Of a stretch of 9,583 nucleotides of DNA, positions 1-4,951 are shown piece after piece (the stretch's first letter is position 1; every line of letters begins with the position of its first letter). The position numbers and the translations under genes were made by a program. Source of the stretch: Anaerotignum sp. (GTDB lineage: Bacteria; Bacillota; Clostridia; Lachnospirales; Anaerotignaceae); assembly GCA_017560955.1 (NCBI GenBank), contig JAFZDV010000036.1, positions 1-9,583 of the forward strand. The letters run 5' to 3'. The notes under the pieces were generated by a model, which saw nothing but the letters and a program-made list of their open reading frames with translations, was not told where the DNA came from and did not search any database.

Positions 1-273
1 ACCAACCATCAGGCCTGCGTCTTCAATGGCTGCAATAAAAGCAGGGATGTTATCATAATGGATGCCCTGGACTTCAATAGTCTGTCTTGTTGTGAAAGCC
101 AGTTCACCATTGCCGTATTTTTCAGCAGCATCCGCAACTTTTCTTACTTCTTCTACTGTGATTTTGCCGTTTCTTGTCAGTGTGCGGGCATTGAATGTAT
201 CTGTACCTTTCTGCTGCAGAAAGCCCAGACCTTTTACTCTTTTGATATCGTCAGCACTTACTGTTACGCTCAT
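1..273 (-). CDS. Sulfite/nitrite reductase-family protein, N-terminal part (cut by window edge)
   Basis: Only the first 91 codons lie in the window. They begin at an ATG (271-273) preceded by a strong GGAGGGG Shine-Dalgarno five bases upstream. After a short leader there is a stretch of the type found in the ferredoxin-like half domain of siroheme sulfite and nitrite reductases: residues ~28-72 read as TRNGKITVEEVRKVAD, then YGNG, then the FTTRQTIEVQGI segment, which is the hallmark strand-loop of this fold. In known members this half domain precedes a siroheme/[4Fe-4S] core that reduces sulfite or nitrite; the cysteines of that core would lie outside the window. The start resembles the short AsrC/Fsr-like proteins common in anaerobic Clostridia, but substrate and exact subfamily cannot be decided from 91 residues. 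A good promoter lies 75 bases upstream of the start codon, so it is probably the first gene of its unit. Confidence 0.75.
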   Translation of the reverse strand, partial: MSVTVSADDIKRVKGLGFLQQKGTDTFNARTLTRNGKITVEEVRKVADAAEKYGNGELAFTTRQTIEVQGIHYDNIPAFIAAIEDAGLMVG

Positions 274-346
274 GTTTTCCCCTCCAGATCATCTCTCAAA
301 ATCTATTTTACATAAAACAGATAATACCTCTTTTTCTCTATTTTCT

Positions 347-374
347 ATTATACATAAATCAACAGCAAAATCAA
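347..374 (-). promoter_or_regulatory. Sigma-A-type promoter for the sulfite/nitrite reductase-like gene
   Basis: On the minus strand TTGATT (369-374) is followed after 16 bases by a perfect TATAAT (347-352). The expected transcription start near 340 would give a 5' leader of about 67 bases before the ATG at 273. The -35 matches consensus at four of six bases, and the A/T-rich surroundings favour a real promoter. Confidence 0.6.
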
Positions 375-403
375 ATTGTTCTCTATCGAATCCATTGATT
401 CTG

Positions 404-1111
404 CTATCGTTTCAGACTTCGCAAAAAGGCCTTATCCTCTGCCGAAACACGGTAGGATTCACAGCATTTCTGAATGAATTTGTTCCATGTCCAGTCATCC
501 AGATGATGGTTTTCGATAAAGAATAACATCATTTCTCTGTCCTTCGCCCATACCGTTGCCAGCAGCCACGCCTGTGCCATGCGGATATAGTAATGTTCAG
601 AAGAAACACTGTCCGTCCGTTTCAGCACGTCTTCCATATATTCCTCCGTCAGGTAGTTAGACAGCATCATGACCAGTCCCATGCGTACCACCCACGGATT
701 TTCCGAACAAAGATACCCTCCAATATGTTGAAAAAATTCTCTTTCATGCCCTTTGATACTTTTCTTCACAGAAGAACAGAAAATATCACAGTGAGCCCAG
801 TTTTCCGCCAGATGCTCCGTATAATGGTCGCAGTAAGGCAGAAACTCCTCATAGGAAACAGACAGTGACGCTGCCACCAGTCCATACAGCAGTCGTTCTT
901 CGTAGGTATCTGTTCCGCAGGCCTGCAGAAATCCAACGCCGTCTTTCTTTGCAATTTCCTTTGCCATCTTTCTGAGAAATGGCACACGCAGACCGATGAC
1001 AGGCAAATCAGAACAGAGCAGTTTTGCATTAAAATCCCTGTATGTTTCCTCCGCCTGTGCAAACAGTTCCTTGCGGAAATTTTCATAGTTATCCTTTGTC
1101 CAGTCCCCCAT
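404..1111 (-). CDS. DNA alkylation repair protein, AlkD-like (HEAT-repeat DNA glycosylase)
   Basis: The 235-residue protein belongs to the AlkD family (PF08713): all-helical HEAT-like-repeat proteins that remove bulky or positively charged alkylated bases such as N3- and N7-alkylpurines. Residues matching the B. cereus AlkD active site can be placed: W105 and D109 in NWAHCD, R143 in NPWVVRMG, and W182 in AQAW. The spacing is close to that of AlkD W109, D113, R148 and W187. Length is normal for the family. The reading frame opens further up at a GTG (1118-1120), but the ATG at 1109-1111 is the likely start: an AAGGAG site (1120-1125) sits eight bases before it and directly abuts the GTG. The ATG lies five bases after the stop of the upstream HD-hydrolase gene, and the Shine-Dalgarno lies inside the last codons of that gene, so the two are co-transcribed and probably translationally linked. 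No convincing terminator follows the stop; only a weak GAATC/GATTC hairpin is visible. Confidence 0.88.
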   Translation of the reverse strand: MGDWTKDNYENFRKELFAQAEETYRDFNAKLLCSDLPVIGLRVPFLRKMAKEIAKKDGVGFLQACGTDTYEERLLYGLVAASLSVSYEEFLPYCDHYTEHLAENWAHCDIFCSSVKKSIKGHEREFFQHIGGYLCSENPWVVRMGLVMMLSNYLTEEYMEDVLKRTDSVSSEHYYIRMAQAWLLATVWAKDREMMLFFIENHHLDDWTWNKFIQKCCESYRVSAEDKAFLRSLKR

Positions 1112-1116
1112 CAGGG

Positions 1117-1542
1117 TCACTCCTTCATTGCTTTTTCAATGCGTACTTTCGCCAGTTTATATTTTTCCAGTCGGGCAAGGTCTTTCTCTGTCGGTTCAGG
1201 GATACGACTCAGGTCCATATTGTCCTGCAGATCTGCATATTTCACCCGCACCGCCAACGGGTTGTCGCAGATACGCTCAATATATTCCATATAGCCTTCT
1301 CCCTCCCGATGGGTCAGACACAAAAGCGCCGCAAGAATTTCTTCCGAAAAACCTTCCCTTCGCAGGTCATCCGCCGTATAGTCCGTATCTTCCATCACAT
1401 CATGGAGCATAGCCACAATTTTTTCTTCTGTTGTTTCACATTTTTCCATCACCCGTTTCGGATGCAGGATATAAGGATGTCCGCCTTTATCCACTTGTCC
1501 CTGATGGGCTTTTTCCGCCAGAGATATCGCTTTTTTCAGCAT
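1117..1542 (-). CDS. Small RelA/SpoT-type HD-domain hydrolase (Mesh1-like)
   Basis: The 141-residue protein is a stand-alone HD phosphohydrolase of the kind found at the N-terminus of RelA/SpoT, with no synthetase, TGS or ACT domains. Visible motifs are H13 in KAHQGQ, H27 in ILHP, the HD pair with its acidic follow-up in HDVMEDT (H47, D48, E51, D52), and D104 in VKYADLQDN. These match the Mn-binding and catalytic positions of SpoT and Mesh1 hydrolases, which remove pyrophosphate from (p)ppGpp; NADPH phosphatase activity is also known for metazoan Mesh1. The SpoT motif usually reads ADRLHN, so ADLQDN is a divergence and the true substrate is uncertain. The ATG is preceded by AGGGGG at good spacing. 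It is the first gene of a two-gene operon with the AlkD-like gene, under a near-consensus promoter. Confidence 0.82.
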   Translation of the reverse strand: MLKKAISLAEKAHQGQVDKGGHPYILHPKRVMEKCETTEEKIVAMLHDVMEDTDYTADDLRREGFSEEILAALLCLTHREGEGYMEYIERICDNPLAVRVKYADLQDNMDLSRIPEPTEKDLARLEKYKLAKVRIEKAMKE

Positions 1543-1565
1543 AAGCCATCCCCCTTTCTCCTTTT

Positions 1566-1594
1566 AGTATAAACTTCCGTATTTTTTGTGTAAA
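1566..1594 (-). promoter_or_regulatory. Strong sigma-A-type promoter for the HD hydrolase-AlkD operon
   Basis: On the minus strand TTTACA (1589-1594) and TATACT (1566-1571) are separated by exactly 17 bases. Each hexamer matches consensus at five of six positions. The transcript would start near 1559, giving a very short leader with the Shine-Dalgarno close to the 5' end. Confidence 0.7.
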
Positions 1595-1697
1595 GGCGAA
1601 CTTTTCTGCCATTTTCTGCATCTGTCTTTCAGCTCTCGAAAAAATTTAAAAAAAGTTGAAAAGTTAAGATTTTCTTCAGAACTTTTTGACAAAAGTA

Positions 1698-1706
1698 TGG
1701 TATTAT
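1698..1706 (+). promoter_or_regulatory. Candidate extended -10 promoter for the EFR1-deacetylase operon
   Basis: TGGTATTAT is an extended -10 element (TGN plus TATTAT). A perfect TTGACA lies upstream at 1686-1691 but only nine bases away, too close to act as its -35. No good hexamer is found at the usual 16-18-base distance. The element lies 48 bases before the ATG at 1755. Confidence 0.4.
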
Positions 1707-1713
1707 GTAAGCA

Positions 1714-1730
1714 ATCGACAATTATCGACA
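1714..1730 (+). repeat. Two direct copies of ATCGACA, ten bases apart
   Basis: ATCGACA occurs at 1714-1720 and again at 1724-1730, so the copies sit on the same face of the helix just after the candidate -10 and before the Shine-Dalgarno of the EFR1-family gene. This could be a regulator site, but two seven-base copies can also arise by chance. Confidence 0.3.
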
Positions 1731-1754
1731 TTCCTTAGAAGAGGGGGAACTTCT

Positions 1755-2549
1755 ATGATTTATTATTTCAGCGGCACTGGCAATTCTTACGCGGCAGCAA
1801 AATATCTGGCTGACGGTCTGGGCGAAGACCTGATGGATATTGCCGTTGCCATCAAGGAAAATAAATATGAATACACTCTGAAAAAAGACGAAAAACTGGG
1901 TTTCGTGTTCCCTGTTTACGCATGGGCGCCCCCCAAGGCTGTCACAGAATTTGTAAAAAATCTGGAATTGTATTATTCCGGTGATCCCTATATTTTTGCC
2001 GTATGTACCTGCGGTGCATCTGCAGGCAGAACCATGGATTTCTTTGAAAAAGCACTGGAAGAAAACGGCCTTGTGCTGGACAGCGGTTTCTCCGTGGTAA
2101 TGCCCGATAACTGCATCACTCTGTTCGAACCCGATTCCGAAGAAGAAGTTGCAGAAAAACTGGAAAAAGCAGACCAGACATTAGACAATATCCTCCGTGC
2201 TGTAAAACTGAGCTGGAGTGATTTCTTCCGTGTGAAAAAAGGTAAGTTTTCCGGTGTTCTCAGCGGTGTGGTAAGCCCTGCCTTTAACATGGGCGCACTG
2301 AAAACAAAACCTTTCTATGTGACTGACGCCTGCATCGGTTGCGGCCTTTGCGAAAAGATCTGTACCAGCGGCTGCATTGAAATGACAGCAGGTATCCCTG
2401 TCTGGACACAGGATAAATGCAATATGTGTCTGGCATGCCTCAACCGCTGCCCCGTTACTGCTATCCAGTACGGTAAGAAAACAGAAAAAAGAGGACGTTA
2501 TGTACACCCTGTATATCAGAATGAAAAGATTGGAGAAATGACCGAATGA
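1755..2549 (+). CDS. EFR1-family ferredoxin (flavodoxin-like domain plus two [4Fe-4S] clusters)
   Basis: The 264-residue protein starts with a flavodoxin-type fold: the first strand and phosphate loop read YYFSGTGNS at residues 3-11, the usual FMN-binding signature of this group. The C-terminus is a bacterial 2x[4Fe-4S] ferredoxin module with C193, C196, C199 and C203, then C222, C225, C228 and C232 followed by proline. The first group lacks the usual proline after its fourth cysteine and has an extra C207. Such proteins are common in Clostridia and are thought to carry electrons; partners are mostly unknown. The frame is open back to a TTG at 1686, but that would add 23 unrelated residues and sits in promoter-like DNA. 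The ATG at 1755 has GAGGGGG seven bases upstream and begins exactly at the conserved strand. Its stop overlaps the next start as ATGA, so it is translationally coupled to the deacetylase gene. Confidence 0.88.
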   Translation: MIYYFSGTGNSYAAAKYLADGLGEDLMDIAVAIKENKYEYTLKKDEKLGFVFPVYAWAPPKAVTEFVKNLELYYSGDPYIFAVCTCGASAGRTMDFFEKALEENGLVLDSGFSVVMPDNCITLFEPDSEEEVAEKLEKADQTLDNILRAVKLSWSDFFRVKKGKFSGVLSGVVSPAFNMGALKTKPFYVTDACIGCGLCEKICTSGCIEMTAGIPVWTQDKCNMCLACLNRCPVTAIQYGKKTEKRGRYVHPVYQNEKIGEMTE

Positions 2550-3964
2550 AAAAGAAACGCACCCTTGCTTTCCTTTTGATTTTTACGATATTGACAAGCC
2601 TTTGCGGCTGCAGCGCTTCCGCTATTACCATCCGCGAAAAAAGAGCCGCAGAAGCCGTTACCAGGGCAGAAGCCTTCTGGGAAAAACAGACGGTTCGTCA
2701 GGTGGGGGAACCTGTTGTCTTTTCTGACTACGAAAAACCCTTTGCCTACGCACTGCAGTATCCCAAAACAGGCTATCCTGTCACCGATGCCCGTATCGAA
2801 AGCATCGTAGCCGAACTGCGCAATGCCTTTGAGCAGGAATACCTGCCAGATGAAAACGCAAAGGGCGAAAAACAGCGCAGCAGTCAGCCTATTGCAACCA
2901 TGTATATGGACTATGAAACTTACCTGACCGATGAAAACCATCTGAGCCTGCTGCTTTTCACCACAACAGAAACCGCAGCAGAAGGTATGTCCCCTCATAC
3001 CCCTATTCATGCGTTCCACTTTGACCTGACAGAAGACAAAGAGATTCCTGCAGCAGAACTGATGTGGAAGGACTTTACCAAAAATGCTTCTATCTACACG
3101 CAGAAGTATTTCACTTCCACAGAACCATACAATAAACGCATCTTCGGCGACTATGCCACAAGACTGGCTCCCGATAACGGCTATTTTGACCGCTTCGTCT
3201 TTACAGAAGAAGGCGTACTGTTCCATTTCGACAGATACAGCCTGTTCCCCGGTGATATGGGCACAGTCACTCTGACCATCCCCTATGCCGCTATGCGTAC
3301 GAAGACACCTGCAGCCGATGAGCGAGTAGACGCACCTTTTTCTGTCACAGGCAAAAAAATGGTGGCCCTGACTTATGATGACGGCCCCAACCCCGTACAT
3401 ACCAATGCAATTCTGGATGTTCTGGAAAAACATAATGCCAGAGCAACCTTCTTTGACCTTGGTCAGCTGGTGGAAAAATATCCCGATGTCACAAAGCGCG
3501 AAGCAGCTCTTGGCTGTGAAGTGGGCAGCCATTCCTGGGATCATGCCAACTTCAATAAACTGACACCTGAAGCCATCAAGGCTGATGTAGCAAGAACAGA
3601 TGCCGTTTTCCAGAAGGTACTGGGAAGAAGTCCCTCTTCCTTCCGCCCCCCTTACGGCAACTGTGATAACAGCCGAAAAGGATATATTCCCCTGCCCATC
3701 TACCTCTGGTCTGTGGACACACTGGACTGGAAGAGCCGCAATGCTGACGCTATCATCAACGAAGTGAAAAAAATCGGCGATCTGGATGGCAAGGTGATCC
3801 TGCTCCATGGCATCTATGGTTCTACTGCAGAAGCAACTGCCTATCTGGTGCCTTATCTACAGGAACAGGGCTATGAACTGGTAACTGTTTCCGAACTGGT
3901 GGAAGCAAAACACGGCGAAGTGCCCGAAAACAGTAAAATTTACGGTTATCATTATTTCCAATAA
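2546..3964 (+). CDS. PdaC-like polysaccharide deacetylase lipoprotein
   Basis: The 472-residue exported protein begins with a lipoprotein signal: basic MKKKR, a hydrophobic stretch, and LCGC with C22 as the likely lipidated cysteine. Residues ~50-255 resemble the RsiV/DUF3298-type domain found in front of the catalytic domain in B. subtilis PdaC. The rest is a NodB-type carbohydrate esterase 4 domain with all five motifs: TYDDGP (D278 base, D279 metal), HSWDH (H329 and H333 metal ligands), RPPYG (367-371), DTLDW (D391, W395), and the H421 segment (LLHG rather than the usual LLHD). It should remove N-acetyl groups from a cell-wall glycan; peptidoglycan is the likely target by analogy with PdaC, but chitooligosaccharides or another polymer cannot be excluded. 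The start overlaps the preceding stop (ATGA, 2546-2549), with GGAG about ten bases upstream. A two-way terminator follows closely. Confidence 0.9.
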   Translation: MKKKRTLAFLLIFTILTSLCGCSASAITIREKRAAEAVTRAEAFWEKQTVRQVGEPVVFSDYEKPFAYALQYPKTGYPVTDARIESIVAELRNAFEQEYLPDENAKGEKQRSSQPIATMYMDYETYLTDENHLSLLLFTTTETAAEGMSPHTPIHAFHFDLTEDKEIPAAELMWKDFTKNASIYTQKYFTSTEPYNKRIFGDYATRLAPDNGYFDRFVFTEEGVLFHFDRYSLFPGDMGTVTLTIPYAAMRTKTPAADERVDAPFSVTGKKMVALTYDDGPNPVHTNAILDVLEKHNARATFFDLGQLVEKYPDVTKREAALGCEVGSHSWDHANFNKLTPEAIKADVARTDAVFQKVLGRSPSSFRPPYGNCDNSRKGYIPLPIYLWSVDTLDWKSRNADAIINEVKKIGDLDGKVILLHGIYGSTAEATAYLVPYLQEQGYELVTVSELVEAKHGEVPENSKIYGYHYFQ

Positions 3965-3967
3965 AAA

Positions 3968-3999
3968 AGAAACCCACAGGCTCATGCCCGTGGGTTTTT
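3968..3999. terminator. Two-way terminator between the deacetylase and DtxR-family genes
   Basis: AAACCCAC (3970-3977) pairs with GTGGGTTT (3990-3997), with an inner GGC/GCC pairing inside the loop. On the plus strand the stem runs into T-rich sequence; on the minus strand it runs into TCTTTTTTAT. It sits between two convergent genes, four bases after one stop and one base after the other, and can serve both. Confidence 0.85.
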
Positions 4000-4000
4000 C

Positions 4001-4405
4001 TTATCTTTCGATTTCGTTTTCAGGTTCATTGCTCAGTTCATGCCATTTCTGGTGATGCTTTTTCATGCATTCAAAGCTTTCCTCACTGAGGATATGCTCC
4101 ATACGGCAGGCATCTTCCATGGCCGTTTCCCTGCTCACACCGATATGCATCAGCCAGTGAGAGATCACGCAATGTTTTTCATAAGTATGCTCTGCGATCT
4201 TTCTGCCTTCCTCAGTCAGCACGATGCGGCCTTTTTCTTCGATCTGAACATACCCTTCCGCCTTCAGTTTTTTCATGGCATTGGAAATAGAGGGTTTGGA
4301 AAAACCCAGTTCTGTTGCTACATCAACAGAGCGCACAAAGCCAGTCTTCTGGTCCAGCATATAAATGGTCTCCAGATAATTTTCCATGGATTCCTGTATT
4401 TTCAT
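4001..4405 (-). CDS. DtxR/MntR-family metal-dependent transcriptional regulator
   Basis: The 134-residue protein has an N-terminal winged helix-turn-helix (recognition segment around GFSKPSISNAMKKLKAEGY, residues 34-52) and the helical metal-binding and dimerisation domain of the DtxR/MntR family. It ends without the C-terminal SH3-like domain of DtxR, so its length is MntR-like. Metal positions by alignment are E12, H78, E103 and H104, with C100 where DtxR has C102 and MntR has E99, and N9 where MntR has D8 and DtxR has M10. This mix leaves Fe(II) or Mn(II) open; I favour Fe because of the DAC-R-MEH pattern shared with DtxR. It would bind DNA when metal-loaded and repress uptake genes, but no metal transporter lies in the window. 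The ATG has AGGTGG a few bases upstream. It is divergent from the structured leader of the alpha-oxoamine synthase gene. Confidence 0.88.
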   Translation of the reverse strand: MKIQESMENYLETIYMLDQKTGFVRSVDVATELGFSKPSISNAMKKLKAEGYVQIEEKGRIVLTEEGRKIAEHTYEKHCVISHWLMHIGVSRETAMEDACRMEHILSEESFECMKKHHQKWHELSNEPENEIER

Positions 4406-4436
4406 AACGCCACCTGTCCTTTCCTAGTTCTTTCTT

Positions 4437-4465
4437 ATGGTATCAAAAAAAGCCCTTCTTGACAA
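4437..4465 (-). promoter_or_regulatory. Probable promoter for the DtxR-family gene
   Basis: On the minus strand TTGTCA (4460-4465, five of six to consensus) is followed after 17 bases by TACCAT (4437-4442, four of six). The start codon is about 32 bases downstream. No obvious DtxR- or MntR-type palindrome overlaps it. Confidence 0.45.
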
Positions 4466-4539
4466 TGTTTTTCTTCTCCATCCCTTTGTTTCCCATCGGA
4501 TTCTTTCAAAAAATCTATCATTCCGCACAAAATTTTTTA

Positions 4540-4568
4540 TTGAAATTTGATACAATCTATTGTATGAT
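4540..4568 (+). promoter_or_regulatory. Strong sigma-A-type promoter upstream of the structured leader
   Basis: TTGAAA (4540-4545) and TATGAT (4563-4568) are exactly 17 bases apart, each five of six to consensus. Transcription would start near 4575, about 377 bases before the alpha-oxoamine synthase ATG at 4952. It is the best plus-strand promoter between 4406 and 4951; no comparable one was found closer to the gene. Confidence 0.7.
4550..4565. promoter_or_regulatory. Palindrome overlapping the promoter, operator candidate
   Basis: ATACAAT, two bases, ATTGTAT is a perfect seven-base inverted repeat except for the CT centre. Its left part lies in the -35/-10 spacer and its right part covers the first three bases of the -10 element. 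A dimeric repressor bound here would block RNA polymerase. I do not recognise it as the box of a known regulator. Confidence 0.45.
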
Positions 4569-4574
4569 GTACTT

Positions 4575-4834
4575 AAGAATAAACAATAACCGAGAAGCAT
4601 CAAACACAAGGTGTTGTTTTGATGCTTTCTTCGATTATACCAATCAAATTGCTTGCTTCTGTGGTTTGCACTTTTTCTCCTAATTGCAAACCATTTTGAA
4701 TCAAACTTTTCATCTCTTCTTGTCGTTGCTTCCCAAGCGTAAAAAACGCCCCCCAATTGTTTTTTTGCGCTGCAACGACACCCCAAACGGCGTCTTCCCC
4801 CCAAGAAGACGCCGTTCCCCTTTTCTGCAGAAAA
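4575..4834 (+). ncRNA. Structured leader or small RNA of unknown type, with four hairpins
   Basis: The 546 bases between the divergent starts at 4405 and 4952 hold no convincing gene. The part after the promoter is packed with inverted repeats. H1: 4595-4604 with 4618-4627 (ten pairs), inner CAC/GTG, possible outer CGA/TCG. H2: 4662-4670 with 4685-4693 (nine pairs, 14-base loop). H3: 4721-4729 with 4772-4780 (nine pairs), enclosing a second helix 4736-4746 with 4761-4771 (eleven pairs, including one U-G). H4: 4786-4797 with 4805-4816 (twelve pairs). Then comes a 14-base perfect palindrome at 4821-4834. G-U pairs that close or extend H1, H2 and H3 exist only in plus-strand RNA, which agrees with the promoter direction. 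I see no T-box sequence, no riboswitch core I can recognise and no leader peptide. It may be a 5' regulatory leader of the alpha-oxoamine synthase gene or a separate RNA of about 250 bases ending near H4. Confidence 0.45.
4786..4825 (+). terminator. GC-rich 12-pair hairpin, possible end of the structured RNA
   Basis: AACGGCGTCTTC pairs perfectly with GAAGACGCCGTT around a seven-base C-rich loop. It is followed by CCCCTTTT, so the U-run is short and starts four bases late; termination would probably be partial. On the minus strand the stem is followed by TTTGGGG, which is worse. Confidence 0.35.
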
Positions 4835-4951
4835 TCAGAATAAAAAATATTTCATCCTGTTATGTTTCACTGCACGAAATTATTCTTCCCCTTCTTTCTT
4901 CCCTGTAGTATCATAAAATCAGAAAATCCAAAGCAGAAAGAAGGTATTCTT

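Noticed and set aside
386..403. Terminator after the AlkD-like gene
   Set aside because: Only a five-pair GAATC/GATTC hairpin is present and no T-run follows it on the minus strand.
1686..1754. TTG start adding 23 residues to the EFR1-family protein
   Set aside because: The TTG is part of a TTGACA hexamer, and the added residues precede the conserved first strand without family similarity; the ATG at 1755 has a strong GAGGGGG site.
2516..3808. Long minus-strand open frame (430 codons) opposite the deacetylase gene
   Set aside because: It is a shadow of the deacetylase coding strand: rich in Cys and Phe, with no recognisable domain, and the plus strand has all five NodB motifs.
4600..4713. 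Minus-strand 37-codon open frame under the hairpin array, with a helix-like sequence beginning MKSLIQNGLQLGEK, open further upstream without a start codon
   Set aside because: It reads somewhat like a helical protein, but the only ATG has no properly spaced ribosome site, the frame upstream has no start before a stop, its stop codon lies inside a hairpin stem, and I recognise no homologous family with confidence. The structured plus-strand RNA explains the region better.
4424..4804. Minus-strand 126-codon frame across the same intergenic region
   Set aside because: Its composition is rich in R, W and C with no domain or motif, it starts at a TTG inside a hairpin, and it runs through the plus-strand promoter and the regulator's promoter.
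4862..4951. Upstream extension of the alpha-oxoamine synthase by 30 residues
   Set aside because: The extra residues (Phe/Pro/Ser-rich) do not match the family N-terminus, while the ATG at 4952 has a good ribosome site seven bases upstream.
4575..4951. T-box or glycine riboswitch upstream of the glycine-related gene
   Set aside because: I looked for the conserved T-box sequence and for a glycine aptamer core and saw neither, although the region is clearly structured.
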